From contig JAAYOR010000115.1 in NCBI GenBank assembly GCA_012520235.1, positions 1 through 34,396 of the forward strand: a stretch of DNA of 34,396 nucleotides, given 5' to 3'. A program made the position numbers and the translations under genes. Below, piece after piece: positions 23,480 to 31,936 of the stretch. How positions within the stretch are numbered: position 1 is the stretch's first letter; the number at the start of each line of letters is the position of its first letter. Below the pieces are notes generated by a model, which did no database searches, had not been told where the DNA came from, and worked only from the letters and a program-made list of their open reading frames with translations. The DNA is from Fretibacterium sp. (GTDB lineage: Bacteria > Synergistota > Synergistia > Synergistales > Aminobacteriaceae).

Positions 23480-25048
23480 ATGAAAAAGAGGTTTTTTACG
23501 CGATTTGTGTCTGTAGTTCTTTTCCTGTTCCTGATGACTGGCTCAGCCATAGCTTCGGGACAGGGAGCGGGGCCTGGAGCACCTTCCAACACCTGGACGG
23601 GTGATGCGGCGAAGTACGTGTTCATGTTCATCGGCGACGGTATGGGTTTGCAGCAGGTCAGCGCTGCGGAGATTTTTTCGGGCTCTCACGAGAAGGGCGA
23701 GATGCCCCGCATCCAGAAGCTGAGCTTCACTCAGTTCGAAGGGCAGGGCATGAGCACGACCTACTCGGCCAACTCCTTCATCACGGACTCCGCTCCGGCG
23801 GCCACCTCTCTGGCCTCGGGCTACAAGACGGACAACGGCATCATTGGCATGGACCCTGCCAAGAAAGTGCGCTACTTCAGCGTTGCGGACGCGGCTAAAG
23901 AGAAGGGGATGAAGGTGGGCATCGTCTCCTCCGTCTCCATCAACCACGCGACCCCGGCGGCCTTCTACGCTTACGTTCCCTCCCGCAACGACTACTATGG
24001 CATTGGGATGCAGCTGATCGACAGCAAGGTGGACTACTTTGGCGGCGGCGGTTTCCATCAGCACCAGGGCAAGGAGAAGGACAAGAAGAGCCTCTATGAG
24101 ATAGCTGCCGAGAAGGGAATAACGGTGCTACGCGACAGAGATTCCATCATTAACTACAAGGGTGAGGGCCGCGTGTTTGCGGTGAACCCTGTCCTGGACT
24201 CCAGCAGCGCCATGCCCTACGCTATCGACAGGGGGGAGGGCGAGCTCTCCCTGGCGGAGTTCACCCGGAAGGGCATTGAGCTCCTGGACAACCCTAACGG
24301 CTTCTTTATGCAGGTTGAGGGCGGTAAAATAGACTGGGCCTGCCACGCCAACGACGCGGCGACCTCCATCAAGGATGTCTTTGACTTTGACGAGGCGGTC
24401 CAGGAGGGCATCGCCTTTGCCAAGGAGCACCCGAATGAGACCCTGATCATCGTCGTGGGTGACCATGAGACCGGTGGGATGAGCATTGGGTTTGCCGGCA
24501 CCCAGTACGTCACCTTCTTTGAGAAGATAGAGTCTCAAAAGGAGTCCTACACCGCCTTTGACAAGAAGATAGCGGCTTGCCGCGAGGACGGCAAAAAGAG
24601 CTTCTGCGACTTCTTCCCCTCCATCACCGAGAGCTTTGGGCTCCTGAACCTTCCCGAGGCAGAGGTTGTCTCTCTTAAGGAGGCGGCGGAGAAGGGTGAT
24701 GAGTCGGCGAAGAAGAAGCTCTCCATGAACGTCTCCCCTCTGGAGCTCCAGGATCTTCAGAACGCCTTCGAGCGCAGCATGAAGGCCGAGAAGGAGAGGT
24801 CGAAGGACGAGCAGACCTTCCTGCTTTACGGCGGCTACGAGCCTCTGTCCATCCAGGTGACCCATATCCTCAACAACAAGGCCGGCATCGGCTGGACCAC
24901 CTACGCCCACACCGGTATCCCCGTACCCGTCTATGCTCATGGGGTTGGAGCCAAGCTCTTTGAGGGCTATTACGACAACACGGACGTGGCCTGGAAGACC
25001 TTCTCCGTCATGAACCTGACCCCGAAGGAGCCTCTGCAGGTCAACTGA
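23480..25048 (+). CDS. phoA: Exported alkaline phosphatase
   Basis: A periplasmic metal-dependent phosphomonoesterase of 522 residues. The signal peptide MKKRFFTRFVSVVLFLFLMTGSAIA is followed by the core. Asp53 in MFIGDGMG and the nucleophile Ser104 in TDSAPAATS match the E. coli PhoA pattern. Metal ligands continue in EGGKIDWACHANDAA, VVGDHETGG and the C-terminal AHTGIPVPVYAHG. ATG 23480 follows AGGAGGGGG at 23461-23469 and starts the signal peptide. About 60 in-frame codons upstream lack coding character. It stands alone between the tRNA terminator and its own terminator. Confidence 0.93.
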   Translation: MKKRFFTRFVSVVLFLFLMTGSAIASGQGAGPGAPSNTWTGDAAKYVFMFIGDGMGLQQVSAAEIFSGSHEKGEMPRIQKLSFTQFEGQGMSTTYSANSFITDSAPAATSLASGYKTDNGIIGMDPAKKVRYFSVADAAKEKGMKVGIVSSVSINHATPAAFYAYVPSRNDYYGIGMQLIDSKVDYFGGGGFHQHQGKEKDKKSLYEIAAEKGITVLRDRDSIINYKGEGRVFAVNPVLDSSSAMPYAIDRGEGELSLAEFTRKGIELLDNPNGFFMQVEGGKIDWACHANDAATSIKDVFDFDEAVQEGIAFAKEHPNETLIIVVGDHETGGMSIGFAGTQYVTFFEKIESQKESYTAFDKKIAACREDGKKSFCDFFPSITESFGLLNLPEAEVVSLKEAAEKGDESAKKKLSMNVSPLELQDLQNAFERSMKAEKERSKDEQTFLLYGGYEPLSIQVTHILNNKAGIGWTTYAHTGIPVPVYAHGVGAKLFEGYYDNTDVAWKTFSVMNLTPKEPLQVN

Positions 25049-25090
25049 TAAGATACCATAAGGCTGTGTGTTTATCATCCGCAGCAGACA

Positions 25091-25130
25091 GACGGGGCTT
25101 CCGCTTTTTTCAGGGAGGCCCCGTCTTTTC
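25091..25130 (+). terminator. Intrinsic terminator after alkaline phosphatase
   Basis: GACGGGGCTTCC pairs with GGAGGCCCCGTC (one mismatch-type pair) and is followed by TTTTC. Confidence 0.75.
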
Positions 25131-25255
25131 GATAGGAGGGCCGGCCGACGGGAGAGCTGAGGCCCTCTCGCAAAAAGGAGCCGCTGTAGATTGGTTTGGC
25201 GCTACCCTGAGAGGCTCGAGATGCGGTTGCGCGGACGCTGAAGGAGGAAAAGTTA

Positions 25256-25384
25256 TTGTACATAGATGAAAGTCAAGCGAAGAAAAAAGTTTTCAGAGGC
25301 AAGAGCATGGTTCTCGCCGTCGTGCTCTTCACCATCGGGGCCCTGTTTATACCCACTGGCTTTGAGCGGACTCATCCGGGGTAG
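25256..25384 (+). pseudogene. N-terminal part of the YibE/F gene, cut off by an in-frame TAG
   Basis: From TTG 25256 (AAGGAGG at 25241-25247) the frame encodes a short charged head with AKKKVFRGKS, a membrane segment MVLAVVLFTIGALFIP, and TGFERTHPG. It then reaches TAG at 25382-25384. The same frame continues without shift into RVKVEVLSTNDAN and the rest of YibE/F. YibE/F proteins normally carry exactly this N-terminal helix, so the two pieces are one gene with a nonsense codon. Confidence 0.75.
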
Positions 25385-25393
25385 AGGGTCAAA

Positions 25394-26431
25394 GTGGAAG
25401 TCCTCTCGACTAATGATGCGAACATCCGCCAGTTCGGGATCGTGAAGACAGGAGAGCAGTCGCTCAAGGTCCGGGTTTTAAGCGGTGAGAAGAAGGGAGT
25501 CGAGGCGGAGGCGGTCAACCTCATGATGGGGCGCCTGGAGTTCGACAGAGTTTATCAGGCCGGAGATATCGCTTTGGCCACCATTGATTCATCCGGTGAT
25601 CGTGTCCTTCAGGTGACCCTGGTGGACTACTACAGGGTGGATAAAGAGGCCTGGCTCCTGGTTATCTTTGCCGTGCTGCTGGTAGCGTACGGGGGCTGGA
25701 CGGGCGCTCGGTCGCTTTTGTCCTTCCTGTTCACGGCGATGCTCCTTTGGAAGGTCCTCCTGCCGGGGCTGCTTAAAGGTTGGGATCCGGTGCTCTCCTC
25801 ACTGTTGATCTCCGCGATACTCTGCGTCGTTATCATCCTGCTCGTCAGCGGGATAGACAGAAGAGGGATAACGGCGATGCTGGGCTCCCTGGCGGGGGTT
25901 GCCGTCACCTGCGTTATGGGGGTGATTTTCGGGGAGCTGTTCTCCGTGCACGGGGCGGTCAAGCCCTTCTCGGAGACTCTGCTCTACAGCGGTTTTGCGC
26001 ACCTGGACCTGACCAGGATCTTTTTGGGCGGGATCTTCCTGGCCTCCTCGGGCGCCGTCATGGACCTTGCCATGGACATCTCCTCTGCCCTCAACGAGTT
26101 GATTGAGAAGAGGCCGGACATCCCGCGGGGAGAGCTGATCCGCTCTGGCATGACCGTGGGGCGGATGGTGATCGGCACCATGACCACCACTCTGCTCCTT
26201 GCCTATACGGGAGGTTTCACGACGCTTCTCATGGTCTTCATCGCTCAAGGGACCCCTATAATCAACATTCTGAACATCCAGTACGTGGCTGCAGAGGTCC
26301 TGCACACGATGGTCGGCAGCATCGGGCTGGTCACAGTCGCGCCGCTGACCGCTGTTCTGGGCGGCTATTTCTTGACGGCCGGAAGGAAGCTCCCGCACGG
26401 GAGCGAGGTCGAGCCGGCTGGCGCCGATTGA
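25394..26431 (+). CDS. YibE/F-family membrane protein (main part of the amber-interrupted gene)
   Basis: A multi-pass membrane protein of the YibE/F family, function unknown. From GTG 25394 it has 345 residues: an N-terminal soluble beta-rich domain (about residues 1-85, with GIVKTGEQSLKVRVLSGEKKG), then about seven or eight helices. Conserved family stretches include YGGWTGARSLLSF and SSGAVMDLAMDISSALNEL. Frame and similarity run upstream through an in-frame TAG to TTG 25256. A stop-restart at GTG 25394 is possible: AGAGGG lies just before it, overlapping the TAG. The restarted protein would lack its first membrane helix. Confidence 0.85.
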   Translation: MEVLSTNDANIRQFGIVKTGEQSLKVRVLSGEKKGVEAEAVNLMMGRLEFDRVYQAGDIALATIDSSGDRVLQVTLVDYYRVDKEAWLLVIFAVLLVAYGGWTGARSLLSFLFTAMLLWKVLLPGLLKGWDPVLSSLLISAILCVVIILLVSGIDRRGITAMLGSLAGVAVTCVMGVIFGELFSVHGAVKPFSETLLYSGFAHLDLTRIFLGGIFLASSGAVMDLAMDISSALNELIEKRPDIPRGELIRSGMTVGRMVIGTMTTTLLLAYTGGFTTLLMVFIAQGTPIINILNIQYVAAEVLHTMVGSIGLVTVAPLTAVLGGYFLTAGRKLPHGSEVEPAGAD

Positions 26432-26511
26432 GCGGTTTTGATTTTAGCCTCTGATTTTAGCCTCTGTCTGCTGCCTGACAGCACTCACTCATGAAGAGCC
26501 CTGAAGGGCAA

Positions 26512-26551
26512 AGAGCTCAGGAGGCGTCCGACCGGACGCCTCCTGAGCTCT
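26512..26551. terminator. Bidirectional terminator between YibE/F and Memo-like genes
   Basis: Perfect 19-bp arms (26512-26530 and 26533-26551) enclose a two-base loop. It lies between two convergent genes. A tandem 13-base repeat, GATTTTAGCCTCT, occurs just upstream at about 26439-26465. Confidence 0.85.
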
Positions 26552-26559
26552 TGGGGCTT

Positions 26560-27324
26560 TTACGGCTGCGGGTTCGGAGGACTGAAGAGCATCGTCGCGT
26601 GTCCCGTGGTGCGGGTTGCGTTTGAAAGGGTGTCTGAGGAGTTGCCGCGCTCCATCAGGAGCGTCTGGGTTGCGTCCAGGGCCTTCATCAGCGAGAGGAA
26701 GAGCCGCGCCCCTCTGGGAGAGTCGATGTCCAGGCTGTTCAGGCGGTTCAGCTCAAAGTTTTGGATCGCTCTCAGGCTTTTTTCGTCCTCAGCGTCAGAC
26801 TGGGCCCTTGGTTTGTAATGGGAAAGGTCCATGCTCAGGACGACGATGCCGCCGTCCTCAAGGAGGAGCTCCAGGATGCGCCGGACCCGGAGGACCTGGA
26901 GGTCGCTCGCGCTGCTGCGGACGAGGAGGGGCAGCACCGGGACGTCTCCAAAGAAGCGTCGGACCCTCGGGATGTGCTCGGTGATCGAGTGATCACGCGA
27001 AAAGATACTGTCGTGGCTCAGGGCGGCCCCGGTCCTCTGAAGGCGTTCCGCTCCCTCCCGGTCCGCTCTCAGAGGGCCGGAGGGCGTCGACCAGTCGTGC
27101 CCGCAGTGGACGATATTGCGTCGCGCTCGCAGGTAGTGATCCGGGCCTATCAGGACGACGCGCGGCGGGTTGGGGCAGAGCTCCGCAAGCCGTACGTACA
27201 ACGCATCGATCATGGGGGCTGCAATGTCGTGGTGGGGGCTCAGGGCCCCGATGAGAGGCGCGGCCTCAAGGAGAGCAGCCTTAAAAGAAAAAAGGAGAGT
27301 CAGGAGGAGGATACCTTTTTTCAT
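26560..27324 (-). CDS. Memo-like protein (AmmeMemoRadiSam system protein B family), exported
   Basis: A 254-residue member of the Memo/AMMECR-B family, which share a fold with LigB-type extradiol dioxygenases but have no settled function. Characteristic pieces are SPHHDIAAPMIDALY, VVLIGPDHYL, SRDHSITEHIPRVRRFFGDVPVLPLLV, and VVLSMDLSHYKP, with histidines in the expected metal-site places. ATG 27324 is chosen because a signal peptide follows at once (MKKGILLLTLLFSFKAALLEAAP), with AGGA upstream. Most Memo proteins are cytoplasmic, so the signal peptide is unusual. No AMMECR1 or radical-SAM partner is adjacent. Confidence 0.85.
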   Translation of the reverse strand: MKKGILLLTLLFSFKAALLEAAPLIGALSPHHDIAAPMIDALYVRLAELCPNPPRVVLIGPDHYLRARRNIVHCGHDWSTPSGPLRADREGAERLQRTGAALSHDSIFSRDHSITEHIPRVRRFFGDVPVLPLLVRSSASDLQVLRVRRILELLLEDGGIVVLSMDLSHYKPRAQSDAEDEKSLRAIQNFELNRLNSLDIDSPRGARLFLSLMKALDATQTLLMERGNSSDTLSNATRTTGHATMLFSPPNPQP

Positions 27325-27382
27325 GTCGGTTTCTGTCCTTGTAATAAGGCTCTTTTTGAAGGGGCAGCGGCGTGAAAAAGAA

Positions 27383-27452
27383 AGTTCAAAGTTCAAAGTT
27401 CAAAGAAATTTCAACCCTTAATTTGAACTTTACAAACTTGATAACTTTGAAC
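27383..27452 (-). repeat. Dispersed intergenic repeat, copy 2: core plus 3 heptamers
   Basis: The inverted partner of 12599-12703. The 62-base core at 27391-27452 differs at three positions from the reverse complement of copy 1. The heptamer AGTTCAA occurs three times at 27383-27403, against eight units in copy 1. Confidence 0.85.
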
Positions 27453-27480
27453 GGTCCTTTGCCGCCGCCCCGTCTGAGCT

Positions 27481-29970
27481 CTAAGGGTTGAGCTTGCCGT
27501 GCCAGGAGGGCAGGAAGTCCTTCAGGGCCTTCTGGTTCTCGGTGTCGTAGACAATCGCCTTCCAGTCGTCGTCGTTCATGCGCCCTTCGTCCAGTCCACG
27601 GACGAAGGTGTAGTAGGAGAACATGTAGCCCTCCGTCAGACGGAACCCGCCCGAGCGGTCGTTGACGTAGACCTGGAGTTTGCGGGGGGTCCCCACGGCC
27701 ATGTAGAGGGCTGAAGAGCCGTTAACGACGTTTGTGGCCACGTCGGCTGTCAGGGCCATCTTCGCCTGGTTTTGTGCCTCCTCCCCGAAGAGGTCATAGA
27801 CCCCCTCCGGCAGGACGTCGGGTAGCCTGAGGTCGCGCAGGGCCAGGAAGTCCTCTTGGGTCATCGCGTCCTCAAGAGCCCGGTCTGCGATGGCGGCCAG
27901 GTTGTCCATCTGGTCTGCGAATTCGGAGAGCCTGGAACTGTAGTACTCATACTCCTCCTGGAACATCGCTCCCAGGAGGGCCTTCGTCCTTCTGGCGCAG
28001 GCAGCTATGGCCTTGAAGAGCTCCGGTTCCGGCTCCAGATAGCCTCGGGGGATGGGGAGCGCGTAAGGGGCCGCAATCCAGCCGTTTCCTCCGTCTCCCA
28101 TCTCGGCCCCGCTCTGTTCGGCGTAGAGGATGGTGTCGTGCTTCAGCTCGGCCATGGAGCCCTCCGCCGTCGTCAGTTTTTTGTAAGCCCAGGCCGGGGA
28201 GAGCGAGAAGAACTGCTCAGAGGATGTGGGGCGAAAATAAGTCTCAAAGAAGGAGAGCCAGGCGGTATAGACGTTGTCCCCATCTTTGGAGTCCCGGAAC
28301 GAGGGCCACGAGGCGGCCCGCTCCTGAAGGAGCTGGGTGTAGTTTTCATAGCCCGCAAAGGTCTTTGCCTCCTCAAGCGCCGCAGAGGAGCCCAGGGCGG
28401 CCATGACGTCCAACGGGTCGGGCAGCGCGCGGGGCTTCTCCTGGGTCCCGACCTCCGGGAAGGTCAGGGCGTCGAAGAGCATCGCGTCAAAGGTCAGACG
28501 GCGCGGCAGGACGGCGAACTTCTTGCCCGGCATTTTCTGGACGGCGCTCTCTTTGCCTGCCTTATCCAGGGCGGCGAGGAGCGCTTTGACCTTGCTTGGG
28601 TCTCCCAGGTCGCCGAGCCGGAAGCCCTTGAGCGCAGAGGCAAGGTCGTCCCAGGTGTTGACGTTGGAGCTTCCTACCAGATAGAGGATTGGGTCCACCA
28701 GCGCGCGCCACTTCTCCTGCACCTGAGGGGTTGAGAGTATGTGGCAAAGTAGCAGGGTTGCGGCGGCGCCCTCTGGCTTGTCCAGTGGGAAAGGGTTCCC
28801 CAGCAGGTAGGTGGTGCGGAAGTAGGCCTTCAGATCCTCGTTCAGAGTGTAGTGTCCGCGCGGGGCGAAGAGGGTGAAATCCTGAGGCCGGTCTGTGAAT
28901 GTGAAGGGGTTGAAGCCGGTGCCGGAGCCCTCCAAGGCCATTGCCGCGAACTCCTCCGCACTGTGGAGCTCAGAGCCTCCGTTCGTCAGAAGGTGCATGG
29001 CTACGGCCAGAAAATCGACGACCGTCGAAGCTGCGCCACGCCCCAGCTCCGACGTCTCCAGATCGTGAGGCAAGTCCGCAAGGGCCTCGTTCATCGCGCT
29101 CAGGAGCTCAAAAGTGCGAGGGATGAGGACCTGTCCCTCCATCTTCTGAAGCATCCGGTCGAAGTAGAGGTGGAAGGCGTGCAGCGGGAGATCGACCGTG
29201 ATGAAGCGGGGGGTCAGCGAAGGGATGAAGGCGTAAGCGTCTATCAGGTCGTCCTGATTCAGGTAGTCAAAGAAGACCGGTGTCGGGTCGACGTAAAACC
29301 CGTTTTTCAGCACTGCGGTGCGGGCCGCGCCCTCCAGGGTCGCTGGCAGCTTGTTCTCCTCGACGCGGGAGAGGTCCGGAGTGGAGGCGGCCAGGTCGAC
29401 GGCCGTCTCCTCATCAATCCAGCCGCAGCGCTTGTCGGAACCTGTACCCCCGTCCTCGAAGCTGAAGAAGTCCGTCCCGAAGACGCAGAGGAGCCAGGTC
29501 TTGCCCTCGGCCTGAGCTTTCCCGATGGCGGAGACCACGGTCCCGTAGGGCAGGGAGAAGGAGTCAAAGTCTGAGAGCGGCTTTTTGCCGGGCAGGAGGA
29601 ACGGGACGACTTTTTCCTCCATCACCTGATACGAACGTGCTTCCATCGGATCGTAGTCGGGGAACGGGGTCAGAGCTGATTCATGGACCCAGCCCAGCTC
29701 GTTCCCCTCCGTGTCCGTCAGGATGAGCCATCCCTTTTCTGAGGAAGGGCTAGCCTCCAGCATGTCGCCATAGACCACCGAGGCCAGCTCCATCTCCTTC
29801 AGAAAGGTCTCCCAGTTCTCGTTAGTCGGGGCGGATCTGGCCTGATCCAGGCTCTCGAAAACGGGTACGATCCTCGCTGTGGTCACGTACGGAGCTGCCT
29901 GTGCCGGGCCGCATAGGGCCAGGCACAGGAGCCCCATCCAGAGTAGCGATAGTTTCCATTGTCTTTGCAT
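27481..29970 (-). CDS. Large exported protein, DUF3160-like with an SH3-like N-terminus
   Basis: An 829-residue secreted protein of unknown function. The signal peptide is MQRQWKLSLLWMGLLCLALCGPAQA. Residues ~60-100 (with GWLILTDTEGNELGWVHESAL) look like a bacterial SH3 domain. A second SH3-like pass may follow near 135-185. The remaining ~600 residues are helical, beginning FITVDLPLHAFHLYFDRML, which I associate with DUF3160. There are no membrane helices after the signal. ATG 29970 is chosen because GAGGTG precedes it by seven bases. It is not in a tight operon: the gap upstream is 378 bp and holds an inverted-repeat element. Confidence 0.75.
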   Translation of the reverse strand: MQRQWKLSLLWMGLLCLALCGPAQAAPYVTTARIVPVFESLDQARSAPTNENWETFLKEMELASVVYGDMLEASPSSEKGWLILTDTEGNELGWVHESALTPFPDYDPMEARSYQVMEEKVVPFLLPGKKPLSDFDSFSLPYGTVVSAIGKAQAEGKTWLLCVFGTDFFSFEDGGTGSDKRCGWIDEETAVDLAASTPDLSRVEENKLPATLEGAARTAVLKNGFYVDPTPVFFDYLNQDDLIDAYAFIPSLTPRFITVDLPLHAFHLYFDRMLQKMEGQVLIPRTFELLSAMNEALADLPHDLETSELGRGAASTVVDFLAVAMHLLTNGGSELHSAEEFAAMALEGSGTGFNPFTFTDRPQDFTLFAPRGHYTLNEDLKAYFRTTYLLGNPFPLDKPEGAAATLLLCHILSTPQVQEKWRALVDPILYLVGSSNVNTWDDLASALKGFRLGDLGDPSKVKALLAALDKAGKESAVQKMPGKKFAVLPRRLTFDAMLFDALTFPEVGTQEKPRALPDPLDVMAALGSSAALEEAKTFAGYENYTQLLQERAASWPSFRDSKDGDNVYTAWLSFFETYFRPTSSEQFFSLSPAWAYKKLTTAEGSMAELKHDTILYAEQSGAEMGDGGNGWIAAPYALPIPRGYLEPEPELFKAIAACARRTKALLGAMFQEEYEYYSSRLSEFADQMDNLAAIADRALEDAMTQEDFLALRDLRLPDVLPEGVYDLFGEEAQNQAKMALTADVATNVVNGSSALYMAVGTPRKLQVYVNDRSGGFRLTEGYMFSYYTFVRGLDEGRMNDDDWKAIVYDTENQKALKDFLPSWHGKLNP

Positions 29971-29984
29971 CACAAGTCACCTCA

Positions 29985-30256
29985 TTCATTAAGTTCATTA
30001 AAAGCTTGGGTTTACAACCTAAACGCAACACCTAAAAGATTATCCGTGCAAGCATCACCTCCCTGTCCAGCATTTCCGCATCTTGCCCGAAATTATCTCC
30101 GCACAGTAACAGGATACAGAACTCCGTTCGAATGCGCATCACCCGTCCGGGTAGTTTTTTTAACTGGCGGTGTGTCTCTCCTCTATCACAGAGCGATGAC
30201 GTAGTGTTGCGTTTAGCTTGACAATCTGGCGTTCATGTTCATTAAGTTCGTTAAAA
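29985..30256. repeat. Small inverted-repeat element with flanking direct repeats
   Basis: Perfect 13-bp inverted repeats, CTAAACGCAACAC at 30019-30031 and GTGTTGCGTTTAG at 30204-30216, bound a 172-bp centre without an obvious gene. Outside them lie 19-bp direct repeats TTCATTAAGTTCRTTAAAA at 29985-30003 and 30238-30256, differing at one base. It fills the leader region of the DUF3160-like gene. Size and layout resemble a miniature mobile element. Confidence 0.65.
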
Positions 30257-30309
30257 ATTATCAACGGTTGGAAACAGAATGTGGAACGGGACGAGAAAAT
30301 TCCTTAAAA

Positions 30310-30340
30310 CTCAGCCTCTGCCGAAGGGACAGAGGCTGAG
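30310..30340 (-). terminator. Intrinsic terminator of the TMEM43-like gene
   Basis: CTCAGCCTCTG and CAGAGGCTGAG pair perfectly over 11 bp. On the minus strand the hairpin is followed by TTTT. It lies just after the stop codon of the minus-strand gene. Confidence 0.8.
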
Positions 30341-30348
30341 AGGGGCAG

Positions 30349-31656
30349 TCAGGCTGCCTGACGTTGTTTGCGTGCCCTTATGGCTGGGAGCAGGGCCAGC
30401 ACGACCGAGACTGCAATCAGGCTGCCTGCGAGGACGGGACGGAAGCGCAGCCATGCGATGGCGATGACCAGGAGCGACCAGGCGAGCCCCAGCAGGAAGG
30501 AGACGAGGCCGGTCCCCACGCCGACGAGAGTGCCGAGGATGGGGATGACGTCGGCCAGGACCGAGAGAGGGGCGAGGACCTTGCCCAGCCCTATGATGAC
30601 GAGGAGAGTTCCAACAACACGCAAAACCCAGGCTATGACGGTGTTTTCGGTCTTGGCATCGGCAAACATCTTTTCGATTCCGACCTTTCCCATGTTCAGG
30701 CGGCTGAAGGTGTAGCCGTTGGAGGCGGTGAACTCCTCAAACGTGTCGCCGACAACCTGAGCGATGATCGTGATCTCTGCAGGAGGAACGTGCTCAAAGG
30801 TCACCTTAACGTCGCCGATGCGGGGGGAACCGGGGGTCAGGCCGACGTAGACGGTGTTGTTCTCGACATGGATGAGTTTGTTTTCGGGCTCTGGCGCCTC
30901 ATCGGAGGAGGCGGGCGCCAGGGCGGGCTTTCGGATCAGGTTTGGGTCCAGCCTTTCAAAGATGCTTTTCTTCTGCTCTGCGCTTATGGAGAGGGTCAGG
31001 GGCGTCGAGCCTCCGACGCCGCGTTTCTGGCTCTCCGAGAGCTTGTAAGCTCCGAAGGAGACCTCAGGAGCGTAGAAAGTCTCGTCATCAAAGCGTGCCA
31101 GGACAAAGTTTGCCCCGACCTCGGAGAGAAGAGCGTAGTCCCCGCCTATAAGGGCGCGAGTGATCCCCTGAGCCGCCAGGTTTGAGAAAGATTGACGGTA
31201 CTTCGGGTCGCGAAATTGACTGGAGTCGACGGGTTTTGAGGTCCACTCCTTTTTATAGGTGTAGGTGGTCACCGTCTCCTCTCCGCCGCCAACCTTCTTG
31301 CGCGTTTCACTTTTAGAGTGCTCAACCCACTGATAGTACTGGGTTTTTCTGGAGAGGCGTATGGCGTTGAGGCTGACTCCAAAGATAGGGTCCACGACCT
31401 CACCCTGAGGAACGGCCTGTCCAAACGCGTGCACCAGTTTGCCCGAGAAGGCAGGGTCCACCTTTGAGATGTCGGGCATTGCCACTGTCACAAGCTTGGC
31501 CTCGTTGATGGCTCCTCCTGTCTTGACGGTCCGGCCCTCGTTCCAGTAAAGGAGGAATGTTCCTGCAAGGAACAGCACAATGCCGACGATGACCCCTCCA
31601 AACGCTCCCTTAATCCGATCTCCCCAACTTCTCTGGGTTGTCTCCGTGTAGCTCAT
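30349..31656 (-). CDS. TMEM43/LUMA-family membrane protein
   Basis: A 435-residue membrane protein of the TMEM43 family, known in animals and scattered bacteria, with unknown bacterial function. It opens with the family pattern SWGDRIKGAFGGVIVGIVLFLAGTFLLYWNEGRTV, one helix then NEGR. Next comes GKLVHAFGQA with DPIFGVSLNAIRLSRKTQYYQWVE, a long soluble domain to about residue 330, and three C-terminal helices. ATG 31656 follows AAGGAGAGGG; about 46 in-frame codons upstream lack a ribosome site. The soluble middle region should face the periplasm. It stands alone with its own terminator. Confidence 0.85.
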   Translation of the reverse strand: MSYTETTQRSWGDRIKGAFGGVIVGIVLFLAGTFLLYWNEGRTVKTGGAINEAKLVTVAMPDISKVDPAFSGKLVHAFGQAVPQGEVVDPIFGVSLNAIRLSRKTQYYQWVEHSKSETRKKVGGGEETVTTYTYKKEWTSKPVDSSQFRDPKYRQSFSNLAAQGITRALIGGDYALLSEVGANFVLARFDDETFYAPEVSFGAYKLSESQKRGVGGSTPLTLSISAEQKKSIFERLDPNLIRKPALAPASSDEAPEPENKLIHVENNTVYVGLTPGSPRIGDVKVTFEHVPPAEITIIAQVVGDTFEEFTASNGYTFSRLNMGKVGIEKMFADAKTENTVIAWVLRVVGTLLVIIGLGKVLAPLSVLADVIPILGTLVGVGTGLVSFLLGLAWSLLVIAIAWLRFRPVLAGSLIAVSVVLALLPAIRARKQRQAA

Positions 31657-31879
31657 AACACCCTCTCCTTTCGTTTCTCTCTCGATATTATTCAGGATGA
31701 CAATAAAGACTGTCGCTGCGTCTGCATTATACACAAACAAGCGGTTCAACGCGACGGATGCCCTTGCCCCATGGAGCGGGGACCTCTCCTCCACGCGGAT
31801 ATCATGCCATAAAAAAGGCGCGGGATCACCTACCCTGAGGGGTGGTTTTTACCGGATTTTTTGTAATGTTCAGGGCTGG

Positions 31880-31885
31880 TATAAT
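31880..31885 (+). promoter_or_regulatory. -10 element upstream of two small exported products
   Basis: A perfect TATAAT with a T-rich, weak -35 region (TTTTTG at 16-bp spacing). It is the likely promoter for the short open frame at 31937 and the gene at 32037. Confidence 0.45.
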
Positions 31886-31936
31886 GCAGTTGCAGTGGAA
31901 GCGCTTGCACACACTGTTCTGCATGAGGAGCGGAAG

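Noticed and set aside
25382-25384. Pyrrolysine insertion at the in-frame TAG of YibE/F
   Set aside because: TAG is an ordinary stop for several other genes in the window. YibE/F is not a known pyrrolysine protein, and no pylT or pylS is seen here.
31720-31760. Third copy of the methyltransferase-flanking repeat (TATACACAAACAAGC resembling TGTAYACGAAAARCA)
   Set aside because: Similarity is limited to about 15 bases. The rest of the ~100-bp repeat does not follow.
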